Positions 1 to 8,481 of a stretch of 64,000 nucleotides of DNA are shown in pieces. The stretch spans positions 62,001-126,000 of the forward strand of contig JASBYJ010000004.1 of NCBI GenBank assembly GCA_029984035.1, in the 5' to 3' direction. This DNA is from Conchiformibius sp. GTDB taxonomy: Bacteria; Pseudomonadota; Gammaproteobacteria; Burkholderiales; Neisseriaceae. Positions within the stretch are counted from its first letter, which is position 1, and each line of letters opens with the position of its first letter. Position numbers and translations under genes: made by a program. The notes under the pieces are model-generated. The model was not told where the DNA came from. It saw only the letters and a program-made list of their open reading frames with translations, and ran no database searches.

Positions 1-926
1 TCGGCTTTTTCTCTTTGCAGACTGCCAAACAGTTGGCGGCGATATTAATCGGCTTCGTATTTGTGATGGTGGCGTTGGAGCAGCTCAGCAGGGGCAGACG
101 CCGTTTCGAGCGTGCGGGCAAGGCGCAGCGGCATATGCGCAAAAGGCTTTCAGGCAGCCTGAAATGGGCGGCATCTGCTTATTGTATGCTGTTGCTGGTA
201 TTGGCTTTTGTTGCTCCATTGCTGCAATTGTTGTGGTGGGCGGCGGATACTTGGGAAACGGGCTGGAGCGGTAATTTGCTGCGACAGGCACAGAATTCGT
301 TTACTGCGGCGGCAATCGCGGCGGTATGCGTGGCCGCTGTCGCTTTACTGCTGGCGTTGGCAAAACGTGCCGACCGCAGCCGTTTTGCCGCAGTTGCCGC
401 CAAAATCGCCACTTTGGGCTATGCCGTACCGGGAACGGTATTGGCGGTGGGGATATTCGTACCGGTGGCTTATTTGGACAACTTTCTCATCAGTCGTTTT
501 TCGTTTCCCGAAGGCACGACGGGTATTTTAAAAGGTACGCTGGCGGTGATGCTGCTGGCGTATTTGGTGCGTTTTCTGGCAGTGGCTTATTCTTCCGTAG
601 AGGCAGGTTTGGAACGCATCAGCCCAAGCCAACCCGAAGCGGCGCGTTCGCTCGGGTGCGGTTCATGGGGTGTGTTGCGCAGAGTGTATCTGCCGATGCT
701 CAAAGGCTCCGTTGCCACCGCCGTATTGATGACTTTTGTCGATATTATGAAGGAAATGCCGATTACGCTGATGATGCGCCCGTATGATTGGGATACATTG
801 TCATCGGTGATTTATTCCTTCAATGCCGAAGGGCTGTATGCCGAGTCTGCGCTGCCTGCGCTGCTCATTATCGCAACAGGGCTGCTGCCCGTTATCTTAC
901 TTTCGCGTACGGAACAGGTTTCATGA
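1..926 (+). CDS. fbpB: Iron(III) ABC transporter permease, FbpB-like (5' end cut by window edge)
   Basis: The reading frame is open to base 1, so the start lies outside the window and only about 308 C-terminal residues are seen. The product is an inner-membrane permease of the binding-protein-dependent type: several hydrophobic segments and, near the middle, an EAA-type loop (EAARSLGCG...LPMLKGS) that docks on the ATPase. Family members of the FbpB/SfuB type are about 500 residues with two permease halves; this is the second half. It ends in ATGA, overlapping the ATPase gene by 4 bases. Iron(III) as substrate is inferred from overall resemblance to the FbpABC system; thiamine or other ThiP-like permeases are less likely. 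A DUS is read in frame as SGSLK near the beginning. Confidence 0.8.
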   Translation, partial: GFFSLQTAKQLAAILIGFVFVMVALEQLSRGRRRFERAGKAQRHMRKRLSGSLKWAASAYCMLLLVLAFVAPLLQLLWWAADTWETGWSGNLLRQAQNSFTAAAIAAVCVAAVALLLALAKRADRSRFAAVAAKIATLGYAVPGTVLAVGIFVPVAYLDNFLISRFSFPEGTTGILKGTLAVMLLAYLVRFLAVAYSSVEAGLERISPSQPEAARSLGCGSWGVLRRVYLPMLKGSVATAVLMTFVDIMKEMPITLMMRPYDWDTLSSVIYSFNAEGLYAESALPALLIIATGLLPVILLSRTEQVS

Positions 927-1951
927 TTTTAAACGTATCCCAATTGGCACTTGCTTTTGACGGCAAACCGGTTTTGCAGGACTTTTCTTTTGCGTTGGAA
1001 GCGGGCGAAACCGCCTGTCTGCTCGGTGCTTCGGGCTGCGGAAAAACCACCGCTTTGCGCTGCATCGCCGGTTTTGAAACGCCGCAGGCAGGCAGTATCG
1101 AATTAAACGGCAGAACACTGTTTTCAGGCAGCCTGAACGTTCCCGCACATCAGCGCCGTATCGGCATGGTGTTTCAAGACTATGCCCTGTTTCCGCATTT
1201 GAATGTGGCCGACAATATTGCTTTCGGCCTGAATGACCGGAGCCGGAGCGAAAAAAATCAACGTGTCGGCGAATTGTTGCAGCTCATCGGATTGCCCGAC
1301 TACGGCAAACACTATCCGCACCAACTCTCGGGCGGACAACAACAGCGCGTTGCCTTAGCCAGAGCCTTGGCTCCCAAACCCGATTTGGTATTGTTGGACG
1401 AACCCTTTTCCAGCTTGGACAGCGATTTGCGCGGACGGCTGTCGCACGAAGTCCGCCGTCTGCTCAAGCAGGAGAACATCAGCGCCGTGATGGTTACGCA
1501 CGACCAATGCGAAGCCTTTGCCGTTGCCGACAAAGTCGGCATGATGTCCGAAGGCCGCCTGCAACAATGGGATACCCCGGCTGGCTTATACCGCAGACCC
1601 GCTACCGCCGCTGTGGCCGCTTTTATCGGAGAAGGCATATTCATCCGTGCGCAAGCGGACACTTCGGGAGCCGTCAATACCGCATTGGGTTCTTTGGAGG
1701 TGGCGGAAAACCTTTCAGGCAGCCTGAATATCTTGGTGCGTCCCGAGTATCTGGCTTTTTCGGCACGCAGCCCGCTCACCGCGGAAATCACCTCCAAACA
1801 TTTCGGCGGGCATTATTTCGATTACATGTTGCGTTTGGATAATGGCGAAGCCCTGCATATGCACGGCAGCGTGGAAGAAGATTATTCAGTGGGCAGCCGC
1901 ATAGGCATTAAAATAGTTAAGCAGGGCAAATGGGCGGCATTTCCACAATAA
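923..1951 (+). CDS. fbpC: Iron(III) ABC transporter ATP-binding protein FbpC
   Basis: Cytoplasmic ATPase of 342 residues that powers the preceding permease. Visible motifs are Walker A GASGCGKTT (residues 35-43), Q-loop Q85, signature LSGGQQQR (135-142), Walker B LVLLDE (155-160) and H-loop His193, followed by a C-terminal TOBE-like regulatory region. The ATG at 923 is chosen because it overlaps the permease stop (ATGA) and gives the usual N-terminus; an in-frame start at 788 lies inside fbpB. Two DUS copies are translated within the protein as SGSLN at about residues 68-72 and again in the C-terminal region. The symbol rests on general similarity to the neisserial Fbp system; other Fe/polyamine-type ATPases share these motifs. 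Confidence 0.85.
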   Translation: MILNVSQLALAFDGKPVLQDFSFALEAGETACLLGASGCGKTTALRCIAGFETPQAGSIELNGRTLFSGSLNVPAHQRRIGMVFQDYALFPHLNVADNIAFGLNDRSRSEKNQRVGELLQLIGLPDYGKHYPHQLSGGQQQRVALARALAPKPDLVLLDEPFSSLDSDLRGRLSHEVRRLLKQENISAVMVTHDQCEAFAVADKVGMMSEGRLQQWDTPAGLYRRPATAAVAAFIGEGIFIRAQADTSGAVNTALGSLEVAENLSGSLNILVRPEYLAFSARSPLTAEITSKHFGGHYFDYMLRLDNGEALHMHGSVEEDYSVGSRIGIKIVKQGKWAAFPQ

Positions 1952-2099
1952 TCTGCCGCAAACGTCAAACCAGAGCGTTACTTTTCATTTCTTCTGCCGT
2001 TTTTCAGGCAGCCTTGCCGTTAAAAATTTAACCCCCCAGCACATCATGTAATATAATGCCGCATTCTTTACAACCTTTTACGTAATTAAGGACGCCCAC

Positions 2100-2732
2100 A
2101 TGGATTTCAAAGCCAAGAAAAAAAATATCGCTGCCTTCCAAGAGGATGAAAACAACCACTACGAACGCATCGGCATCTGGTTTGCGTTGGGTGCCGCCGC
2201 GCTGGCTGCGGCCGCAACCATAGGTTTTGCCGTATACAGCCACCTGTCCGCTTCGTCTGATGCGGAAACGATGGATGCCCAACACATGGCTCACCAACAC
2301 GGCAGTATCCCCGCCGACGAGGAAGAAGCCGCCAATGTTGCCGCTGCAAACGGAGCCGTACAAACCGAAGGCATGGTTGCCCCCGCCGATAAATTGGCAG
2401 CCGATGAATCCGTTATCATCATAGAAGACAATGTCATTAAATTTTATTTTGCTTCAGGCACTTCCGCTCCCGCCGAAGGTGCGGACGAAACTGCCAAAAT
2501 GGTTGTAGAAGCCGTGAAACAAGGCAAAAAAGTCGTGATTACCGGCTATGCCGACAGCAGCGGTAGTGCCGAGCTGAACGCCAAATTGTCTAAAGAACGC
2601 GCGTTTAACGTACGCGACCTGTTACTCGGTGCGGGCGTTCCCGAAGACAGTATCGAAATGAAAAAACCTGAAAATATCACAGGAAGCGGCAATGCAGCCG
2701 AAGCACGCCGTGTCGAAGTCATATTGCAGTGA
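2100..2732 (+). CDS. OmpA-family envelope protein with N-terminal membrane anchor
   Basis: The 210-residue product has a charged cytoplasmic N-terminus, one membrane segment (about residues 24-47), an acidic Ala-rich linker and a C-terminal OmpA-like domain (about 105-210) with the pattern NVIKFYFASG...VVITGYADSSG...RAFNVRDLLLGAGV. Such domains bind peptidoglycan in the periplasm, so a cell-wall tethering role is likely. An AAGGA ribosome site precedes the ATG. A TATAAT hexamer lies at 2052-2057, but I see no convincing -35. The TM-linker-OmpA layout resembles small neisserial OmpA-like proteins of unknown specific function rather than a porin, since no beta-barrel precedes the domain. Confidence 0.75.
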   Translation: MDFKAKKKNIAAFQEDENNHYERIGIWFALGAAALAAAATIGFAVYSHLSASSDAETMDAQHMAHQHGSIPADEEEAANVAAANGAVQTEGMVAPADKLAADESVIIIEDNVIKFYFASGTSAPAEGADETAKMVVEAVKQGKKVVITGYADSSGSAELNAKLSKERAFNVRDLLLGAGVPEDSIEMKKPENITGSGNAAEARRVEVILQ

Positions 2733-2779
2733 TTTCAGGCTGCCTGAAACATCTGCTTAGTGCTATTTAGGAAAATACT

Positions 2780-3583
2780 ATGTTGAAAATCAAAACACTG
2801 GCTGCCATTTCTGCCGCCATACTGCTGGCTGCCTGCGGTGGTGAAGCCCAAGAAACGGCCGGCTCCGCATCGGCACCGGCAGGTTTGAATATCGATAAAA
2901 CCTATATCGTTGCCACCGATGCGACCTATGCTCCTATGGAATATCAGGAAAATAACCAAGTAGTCGGTTTCTCGCACGATATTTTGGATGCGGCGGCCAA
3001 AAGCCAAAACGTTAAATTGGAATTTGTGCATACGCCGTTTGAAGGACTGTTTGCCCATGTGGACAAAGGCGATGGCGACATCGGTTTGGCAAGCATCACC
3101 ATCAACGACGAGCGCAAACAGCAGCTGGACTTCTCAGACCCCTATTTTGAAGCCACCCAAATGATTGTTACTACCGCACGCAATGCCGACAGCATCAAAT
3201 CGTTTGCCGATTTGAAGGAGCGCACCGCATCCGTTCAGGCAGCCACATCAGGCGATTTGATTTTGCAGGATTTGCAGGGTAAAGACAGCGAATGGATTAA
3301 ACGCTTTGAAACCATGCCGCTGGCATTTAAAGAGCTCGAAAGCGGCGGCGTGGACGCCGTAGTGGGCGACAGCAGCGTAGTGGCTTATTACGCGCAGCAA
3401 AATCCTAATGCGAAACTGATTACACTGGTCGATCCTTCTTTCGATAAAGAGCAGTACGGCTTTGCCTTCAAAAAAGGCCGAAACGACGGTTTGCGCGAAG
3501 CGGTCAATGCAGGCTTGGCGCAAATCCGGGCAGACGGTACGTACGAAAAAATCTATCGCCAATGGTTCGGCGAAGAAAAATAA
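2780..3583 (+). CDS. Amino-acid-type ABC transporter substrate-binding lipoprotein (SBP_bac_3)
   Basis: A 267-residue lipoprotein: signal peptide with lipobox LLAAC (Cys19), then a type-3 periplasmic binding fold beginning YIVATDATYAPMEYQ and ending KIYRQWFGE, both typical of polar amino acid binders (glutamine, arginine, cystine). It would bind its ligand in the periplasm while anchored to a membrane. No permease or ATPase gene is adjacent, so the protein either works with a distant transporter or alone. An AGGA site precedes the ATG, and a DUS-built terminator follows directly. The ligand cannot be told from sequence. Confidence 0.85.
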   Translation: MLKIKTLAAISAAILLAACGGEAQETAGSASAPAGLNIDKTYIVATDATYAPMEYQENNQVVGFSHDILDAAAKSQNVKLEFVHTPFEGLFAHVDKGDGDIGLASITINDERKQQLDFSDPYFEATQMIVTTARNADSIKSFADLKERTASVQAATSGDLILQDLQGKDSEWIKRFETMPLAFKELESGGVDAVVGDSSVVAYYAQQNPNAKLITLVDPSFDKEQYGFAFKKGRNDGLREAVNAGLAQIRADGTYEKIYRQWFGEEK

Positions 3584-3604
3584 ACAGAGCCGGATTGGGA
3601 TTGT

Positions 3605-3639
3605 AAACAGGCTGCCTGAAATTTTCAGGCAGCCTGTTT
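3605..3639 (+). terminator. Intrinsic terminator built from two inverted DUS copies
   Basis: AAACAGGCTGCCTGAAA is followed at once by its inverted complement and a short T-run, just after the solute-binding protein stop. Paired inverted uptake sequences acting as terminators are well known in Neisseria. Confidence 0.75.
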
Positions 3640-3678
3640 TATGTGAGTAAGCCGATAAGCGAATATGGCATTAATTGA

Positions 3679-3822
3679 CTATTTGTGCAGCCGAATAATT
3701 TCGGCAGCGATATCTGTTTGTTTGCTGTTGTTAATGCGGATTTTGTTAAGTTCTTGACAAATATGAGTAGGATTTTTGATGTCGGTTGCAGGGTGCCGTC
3801 GTGCGGGTTGGGTATCAATCAT
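3679..3822 (-). CDS. Possible small protein downstream of dxs (doubtful)
   Basis: A 47-residue minus-strand frame (MIDTQPARRH...EIIRLHK) lies directly downstream of dxs in the same direction. It is basic and soluble, with no motif I recognise. The start lacks a clear ribosome site (AAGAATGAATAAC upstream), so it may be chance. It is listed only because nothing else explains this 320-base gap and the composition reads as plausible coding sequence. Confidence 0.2.
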   Translation of the reverse strand: MIDTQPARRHPATDIKNPTHICQELNKIRINNSKQTDIAAEIIRLHK

Positions 3823-3904
3823 TGTTATTCATTCTTGCTTTAAGACGGCAGGCTGCATGGGAAATAAAGTATGTTCGGTATATCTGTAATGTTTGAACGG
3901 AGTA

Positions 3905-5806
3905 TCAAATACAGTTTGTTTGGGAGATTATTTTTACTCTTTTTTGCCAATCAGTTACCTTATTAAGCAGATTTGTTGCGCATAGACCCATATCCGACAA
4001 TAATCTGTCTGCGTCACCGTGTCCCGTAACCATATCGGGAATACCCAGCAGTAGGACGGGTTTGACGATATTCATCTGTGCCAATGCTTCCAATACGGCA
4101 CTGCCCGCGCCGCCCATTACGGCGTTTTCTTCCACACATACCAAATAATCGTGGGTGTGTGCCAATTCCTGTAGCAATTGCGTATCCAGCGGTTTGACAA
4201 AACGCATATCGGCGACGCTGGCATCGAGCGTTTCCGCTGCGTTTAAGGCTGCCTGAACCATGCTGCCGAAGGCGATGAAGGCGGTTTTCACGCCTTGGCG
4301 GCGTATGATGCCTTTACCTACGGGAACGGTATTCAGGCTGCCTGAAACTTCTGCGCCGCAACCCGAACCGCGCGGATAGCGTACGGCGGCAGGCTGTCGG
4401 AGTGCATAACAGGTTGAAAGCAGCATCCGGCATTCGTTTTCATCGGAAGGTGCGGCGATAACCATATTGGGTACGCAACGCAAAAAGCTCAAATCGTATA
4501 CGCCGGCATGGGTGGGGCCGTCTGCGCCGACAATGCCTGCACGGTCTATGGCAAACAAGACGGGCAGGTTTTGCAGGGCGACATCATGCAGCAGCTGGTC
4601 GTAACCGCGCTGCAAAAAGGTGGAATAGATGGCGACAACGGGTTTGATGCCGCGGCAAGCCAGGCCTGCGGCAAAGGTAACGGCGTGTTGCTCGGCAATG
4701 CCGACATCGAAATAGCGGTCGGGAAATTGCTGCTCGAATTTGACCAAGCCGCTGCCTTCGCGCATGGCGGGTGTGATGGCAACCAGTTTGTCGTCTGCCG
4801 CGGCTTGGTCGCACAGCCATTGTCCGAAAATGTCGGTGTAGGTGGGTCGGGCGGCGGGGCTGCCTGAAGCGGCGGGCGTTTTGCCGATGGCGTGGTATTT
4901 GACGGGGTCGTTTTCGGCCAGTTTGTAGCCGTGTCCTTTTTTGGTGATGATGTGCAGCAGTTGCGGGCCTTTGCGTTGCCGCAGTTCGCGCAAGGTGTGT
5001 ACCAGTTGGATAACGTTGTGTCCGTCTGCCGCGCCGGTGTAGTCGAAACCGAAATTTTCAAACAGGGAAAGGGATTGCTTGATGTGTTCGCTTTCGCCTG
5101 CCAAACTTTTGATGGTGTGTTCGGCTTTGGCGGCGATTTCTTTGACGGCAGGCAGTTTGTCGAGCAGCGGTGCGGATTGGTTTTTGATGTTGTGCAGTAC
5201 GCCGCGCATATCGCGCATCACGTTGCGTGCCAGATATTTGGGCAGTGCGCCGACATTGGGAGAAATCGACATTTCGTTGTCGTTTAAAATCACCAACAGG
5301 TTGATGTCCATATCGCCTGCGCAGTTGAGTGCCTCGAATGCCTGGCCGGCAGTCATGGCGCCGTCGCCGATAACGGCAACGCTGCGTGCGGGGCTGCCTG
5401 AAAGCTTGTCGGCAACCGCCATACCCAATGCCGCACCGATAGAAGTGGAAGAATGGCCGACGCCGAAATCGTCGTATTCGCTTTCGCAGCGTTTGGGAAA
5501 ACCTGCCAAGCCGCCGTATTGGCGGATAGTGTGCATTTTGTCGCGGCGGCCGGTGAGGATTTTGTGGGGGTAGCTTTGGTGTCCGACATCCCAAATCAAA
5601 TGGTCGTTTGGCGTGTCGTAAACGTAGTGCAGGGCAATCGTCAATTCTACCGCCCCCAGATTGCTGGCGAAATGGCCGCCTGTTTTACTGATGCTTTCCA
5701 ATAGAAAGGCGCGCAACTCTTCGGCAAGTTGCGGCAATTGCGACAGCGAAAGCAACCGCAAATCCTGGGGGGTGCGGACGGTATCGAGCAGGGGTGTGGC
5801 GGACAT
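3905..5806 (-). CDS. dxs: 1-deoxy-D-xylulose-5-phosphate synthase
   Basis: The 633-residue enzyme condenses pyruvate with glyceraldehyde 3-phosphate to form DXP, the entry to the MEP isoprenoid pathway and a precursor of thiamine and pyridoxal. The N-terminal part has TGGHFASNLG and the thiamine-diphosphate site GDGAMTAGQAFEALN...NDN. The pyrimidine-binding domain (YSTFLQRGYDQ...DRAGIVGADGPTHAG) and the C-terminal transketolase domain follow. Length matches the family. The ATG at 5806 gives the normal N-terminus, although no strong ribosome site is visible upstream. A DUS is translated in frame twice (SGSPA, SGSLN). It sits alone, without the xseB-ispA neighbours found in enterics. Confidence 0.95.
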   Translation of the reverse strand: MSATPLLDTVRTPQDLRLLSLSQLPQLAEELRAFLLESISKTGGHFASNLGAVELTIALHYVYDTPNDHLIWDVGHQSYPHKILTGRRDKMHTIRQYGGLAGFPKRCESEYDDFGVGHSSTSIGAALGMAVADKLSGSPARSVAVIGDGAMTAGQAFEALNCAGDMDINLLVILNDNEMSISPNVGALPKYLARNVMRDMRGVLHNIKNQSAPLLDKLPAVKEIAAKAEHTIKSLAGESEHIKQSLSLFENFGFDYTGAADGHNVIQLVHTLRELRQRKGPQLLHIITKKGHGYKLAENDPVKYHAIGKTPAASGSPAARPTYTDIFGQWLCDQAAADDKLVAITPAMREGSGLVKFEQQFPDRYFDVGIAEQHAVTFAAGLACRGIKPVVAIYSTFLQRGYDQLLHDVALQNLPVLFAIDRAGIVGADGPTHAGVYDLSFLRCVPNMVIAAPSDENECRMLLSTCYALRQPAAVRYPRGSGCGAEVSGSLNTVPVGKGIIRRQGVKTAFIAFGSMVQAALNAAETLDASVADMRFVKPLDTQLLQELAHTHDYLVCVEENAVMGGAGSAVLEALAQMNIVKPVLLLGIPDMVTGHGDADRLLSDMGLCATNLLNKVTDWQKRVKIISQTNCI

Positions 5807-5887
5807 GTCGGTAAACGGAAGGTGAAAGAAGGCGGGATTATAAGGTTTTTAACAGGGTTTGTGCGCCGACATCGGTAGTTTGGCCGA

Positions 5888-5917
5888 TAAAAAAACAGGC
5901 AGTTCAGGCTGCCTGTT
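5888..5917 (-). terminator. Intrinsic terminator of the minus-strand 66-residue gene
   Basis: On the minus strand AACAGGCAG and CTGCCTGTT form a 9-bp stem followed by a run of seven Ts, about 12 bases after the stop of the 5930-6130 gene. The loop side carries a DUS core. Confidence 0.75.
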
Positions 5918-5929
5918 GCGTAATCGGGT

Positions 5930-6130
5930 TTAGTTCATGCAGGCATTAACGGCGGCTGCGATTTCGTCCAGTTCTCCGACCACTTCAAACGCCCTTTCTC
6001 CGTCTCCGTCGCTGAATGTAACCAAAGTGGTAGGCGGTTCGTCTCCGCGAGGTTCAAGGCGGCGGATAAAGTTCGGACTGACGTATAGGCGGTGTCCGTG
6101 AATATTCACCAATTGGACTAATGAGGGCAT
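5930..6130 (-). CDS. Small conserved-looking protein, FlbD-like pattern
   Basis: A 66-residue soluble protein (MPSLVQLVNIHGHRLYVSPNFIRRLEP...) preceded by a good GGAG ribosome site and followed by a clean terminator, so it is very likely a real monocistronic gene. The short beta-rich pattern (L-x-N-x-x-G, then V-S-P-x-x-I, then T-L-V-T-F-S-D-G) is reminiscent of FlbD-type domains, but nothing else here is flagellar and the resemblance is only visual. Function unknown. Confidence 0.6.
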   Translation of the reverse strand: MPSLVQLVNIHGHRLYVSPNFIRRLEPRGDEPPTTLVTFSDGDGERAFEVVGELDEIAAAVNACMN

Positions 6131-6317
6131 AATGGTTTCTCCGTTGTTAAAATCAAGAACAAATCATTAACTGCAATCATAGGCTTTTTTTGCCATACCG
6201 ACAATTGTTGCTTGTTAACTTTTGAAATATTGAAGTCCGGCAGATTTAAGCGGTATTTGCGCGATATGGGTTTAAGTGAATAATGCGGTTTGAATATTGA
6301 GTGAAAGGAATGGTGTT

Positions 6318-6533
6318 ATGTGGCATATTGTGGCCATCGGCTATATTTTTACTACCTTAATGTTTGCTTTGGCGCAGGGAAGCATCGCCCGTATCGTGAT
6401 TTATCTGATTTTTTGGACGATTCTGCCCACTTTGTTCATGTTTTGGGCGGCGGCGGTACGGCGGCGCAACCGATTGATGAAACAACGGGAAAATATGCCG
6501 GCAAAACCGCAGAACGTCTTGCCCGAACAATGA
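6318..6533 (+). CDS. Small inner-membrane protein of unknown function
   Basis: A 71-residue protein with two hydrophobic segments (about residues 3-20 and 25-47) and a basic C-terminal tail (RRRNRLMKQRE). The ATG at 6318 is preferred over the in-frame TTG at 6297 because GAAAGGA lies at 6303-6308, at normal spacing. An intrinsic terminator follows, so it is probably transcribed separately from rpsB. I do not recognise the family. Confidence 0.6.
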   Translation: MWHIVAIGYIFTTLMFALAQGSIARIVIYLIFWTILPTLFMFWAAAVRRRNRLMKQRENMPAKPQNVLPEQ

Positions 6534-6551
6534 ATTTCCACTAAAATGCGC

Positions 6552-6580
6552 GCGCTTCTCCTAAAGGGGAGCGTTTTTTA
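6552..6580 (+). terminator. Intrinsic terminator upstream of rpsB
   Basis: CGCTTCTCC and GGGGAGCG pair (one bulged T) around a TAAA loop, followed by six Ts. It closes the small membrane-protein gene. Confidence 0.75.
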
Positions 6581-6699
6581 TTTATCCACGCATTCCCGTC
6601 AAAGGGTGCTTTCAGGCAGCCTGAAAGTTCTGATACTGTCGTTTTAAGCGGTATTACGCGGAATGTTTGTATTTAACCCTTTATCTTTAAGGAAAATTC

Positions 6700-7425
6700 A
6701 TGTCTCAAGTTACCATGCGCCAAATGCTGGAAGCCGGCGTACACCTCGGTCACCAAACCCGTTACTGGAACCCGAAAATGGAACAATACATTTTCGGCGC
6801 ACGCAACAAAATCCATATCATCAATTTGGAAAAAACCTTGCCCCTGTTCCAAGAGGCGCAAGAAGCCGTACGCCGTTTGGTTGCCAATAAGGGTACGGTT
6901 TTGTTTGTCGGCACGAAACGTCAAGCGCGTGAAATCATTAAGGAAGAAGCTACCCGCGCAGGTATGCCCTATGTCGACCACCGTTGGTTGGGCGGTATGC
7001 TGACCAACTACAAAACGGTAAAACAATCCATCAAACGTTTGGAAGAAAAAGCCGCCGTATTGGCAAATGCGGACAACGGCAGCTATAACAAAAAAGAGCT
7101 GTTGGATATGACCCGCGAAGTGGAAAAACTGGAACGCTCTTTGGGCGGCATCAAAAATATGAAAGGTTTGCCCGATGCCATTTTTGTGATTGACACCGGT
7201 TACCAACACGGTACTCTGGTGGAAGCGGCAAAATTGGGTATTCCCGTGATTGCCGTAGTCGATACCAACAACAGCCCCGAGAATGTCAAACACGTTATTC
7301 CGGGTAATGACGACTCTGCCAAAGCAATCCGTTTGTACTGCCGCGGTATTGCCGATGCGGTATTGGAAGGCAAAAACCAAGCCGTAGCCGAAACCGTAGC
7401 CGCCGCACAGGCCGCCGCCGCATAA
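6700..7425 (+). CDS. rpsB: 30S ribosomal protein S2
   Basis: The 241-residue small-subunit protein shows all family hallmarks: MSQVTMRQMLEAGVHLGHQTRYWNPKM, FVGTKRQAREII, HRWLGGMLTN and the nucleotide-fold stretch VIDTGYQHGTLVEAAKLGIPVIAVVDTN. An AAGGA site sits 6 bases before the ATG. It forms the usual rpsB-tsf pair, with a DUS hairpin between the two genes. The C-terminus is Ala-rich, as in neisserial homologues. Confidence 0.97.
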   Translation: MSQVTMRQMLEAGVHLGHQTRYWNPKMEQYIFGARNKIHIINLEKTLPLFQEAQEAVRRLVANKGTVLFVGTKRQAREIIKEEATRAGMPYVDHRWLGGMLTNYKTVKQSIKRLEEKAAVLANADNGSYNKKELLDMTREVEKLERSLGGIKNMKGLPDAIFVIDTGYQHGTLVEAAKLGIPVIAVVDTNNSPENVKHVIPGNDDSAKAIRLYCRGIADAVLEGKNQAVAETVAAAQAAAA

Positions 7426-7437
7426 GGCTTTCATTTT

Positions 7438-7468
7438 CAGGCTGCCTGAAAGGTTTTCAGGCAGCCTG
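7438..7468 (+). promoter_or_regulatory. DUS-pair hairpin between rpsB and tsf
   Basis: Two inverted uptake sequences can form a 14-bp stem with a 3-base loop (7438-7451 with 7455-7468). No T-run follows, so it is more likely an mRNA-stability or partial attenuation element than a terminator. This last point is inference. Confidence 0.5.
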
Positions 7469-7494
7469 CAACGTTAAAAGTATTGGAGAACAAC

Positions 7495-8349
7495 ATGGCA
7501 GAAATTACTGCGAAAATGGTTGCAGACCTGCGTGCCGCTACCGGTTTGGGCATGATGGAATGCAAAAAAGCCTTGGTTGAAGCCGATGGCAATATGGAAA
7601 AAGCCGAAGAAATCCTGCGCATCAAATCAGGCGCGAAAGCCGGTAAACTGGCCGGCCGTACTGCTGCGGAAGGCGTTTTGGCCTATGCGGTCGAAGGCAA
7701 CGTCGGTGCATTGGTTGAGGTGAACTGCGAAACCGACTTCGTTGCCAAAGATGCCGGTTTTGTTGCGTTTGCCAATTCGGTTGCCAAAACAGCCGTAGCG
7801 AAAAAACCCGCCGATGTGGAACAATTGAGCGCATTGGTTGAAGACGAGCGCAAAGCCGTGATTGCCAAACTGGGCGAAAATATGTCCGTACGCCGTTTCC
7901 AAGTGATTGAAACCGCAAACAGCCTGACCGCCTATATCCACGGTGCGCTCGCTACCGAAGGCGTATTGGTCGAATTCAAGGGTTCTGAAGATATCGCCCG
8001 TAAAGTGGGTATGCACATTGTTGCGGCGAAACCCCAATGTGTCAGCGAAGCGGAAGTGGATGCCGAGACTGTGGAAAAAGAACGCCACATTTATACCCAG
8101 CAAGCGATTGAATCAGGCAAGCCTGCCGATATCGCTGCCAAAATGGTGGAAGGCCGTATCAAAAAATTCTTGGCCGAAATCACTTTGAACGGTCAGGCGT
8201 TTGTGATGAACCCCGACCAAACTGTTGCCCAATTCCTGAAAGAAAACAATACCGAAGTGATTTCTTTCGTGCGCTATAAAGTGGGCGACGGTATTGAAAA
8301 AAAAGTGGTGGACTATGCCGCTGAAGTGGCTGCCGCTGCCAAAGTGTAA
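7495..8349 (+). CDS. tsf: Translation elongation factor Ts
   Basis: The 284-residue nucleotide exchange factor for EF-Tu. It starts with the UBA-like domain (MAEITAKMVADLRAATGLGMMECKKAL) and carries the core motif CETDFVAKDAGF. The ATG at 7495 follows TTGGAGAA (7483-7490) at normal spacing and fits homologous N-termini better than the TTG at 7483. It is co-directional with rpsB and closed by a strong terminator. Confidence 0.97.
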   Translation: MAEITAKMVADLRAATGLGMMECKKALVEADGNMEKAEEILRIKSGAKAGKLAGRTAAEGVLAYAVEGNVGALVEVNCETDFVAKDAGFVAFANSVAKTAVAKKPADVEQLSALVEDERKAVIAKLGENMSVRRFQVIETANSLTAYIHGALATEGVLVEFKGSEDIARKVGMHIVAAKPQCVSEAEVDAETVEKERHIYTQQAIESGKPADIAAKMVEGRIKKFLAEITLNGQAFVMNPDQTVAQFLKENNTEVISFVRYKVGDGIEKKVVDYAAEVAAAAKV

Positions 8350-8365
8350 GCCGATTGCTGTCGAA

Positions 8366-8397
8366 AACGCCTGCCTTTCATACGGCAGGCGTTTTTT
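8366..8397 (+). terminator. Intrinsic terminator of rpsB-tsf
   Basis: A perfect 10-bp stem (AACGCCTGCC / GGCAGGCGTT) with an 8-base loop and a T-run, 17 bases after the tsf stop. Confidence 0.85.
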
Positions 8398-8481
8398 CAT
8401 TGATTCACATATCATTGCCTTTTCAGGCAGCCTGTTTCCTGCCACAATCCTGCTCTGGAATACCGTTTGGAAATCTTTGCC

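Larger units (their letters stand above)
3584..3904. other. Intergenic region between convergent genes
   Basis: It holds the DUS terminator and one weak minus-strand small frame (3679-3822, listed separately). I see no RNA gene or mobile element. Confidence 0.5.

Noticed and set aside
788..922. Earlier start for fbpC at 788
   Set aside because: That extension lies within fbpB and has no homology to ABC ATPases; ATG 923 overlaps the permease stop as expected.
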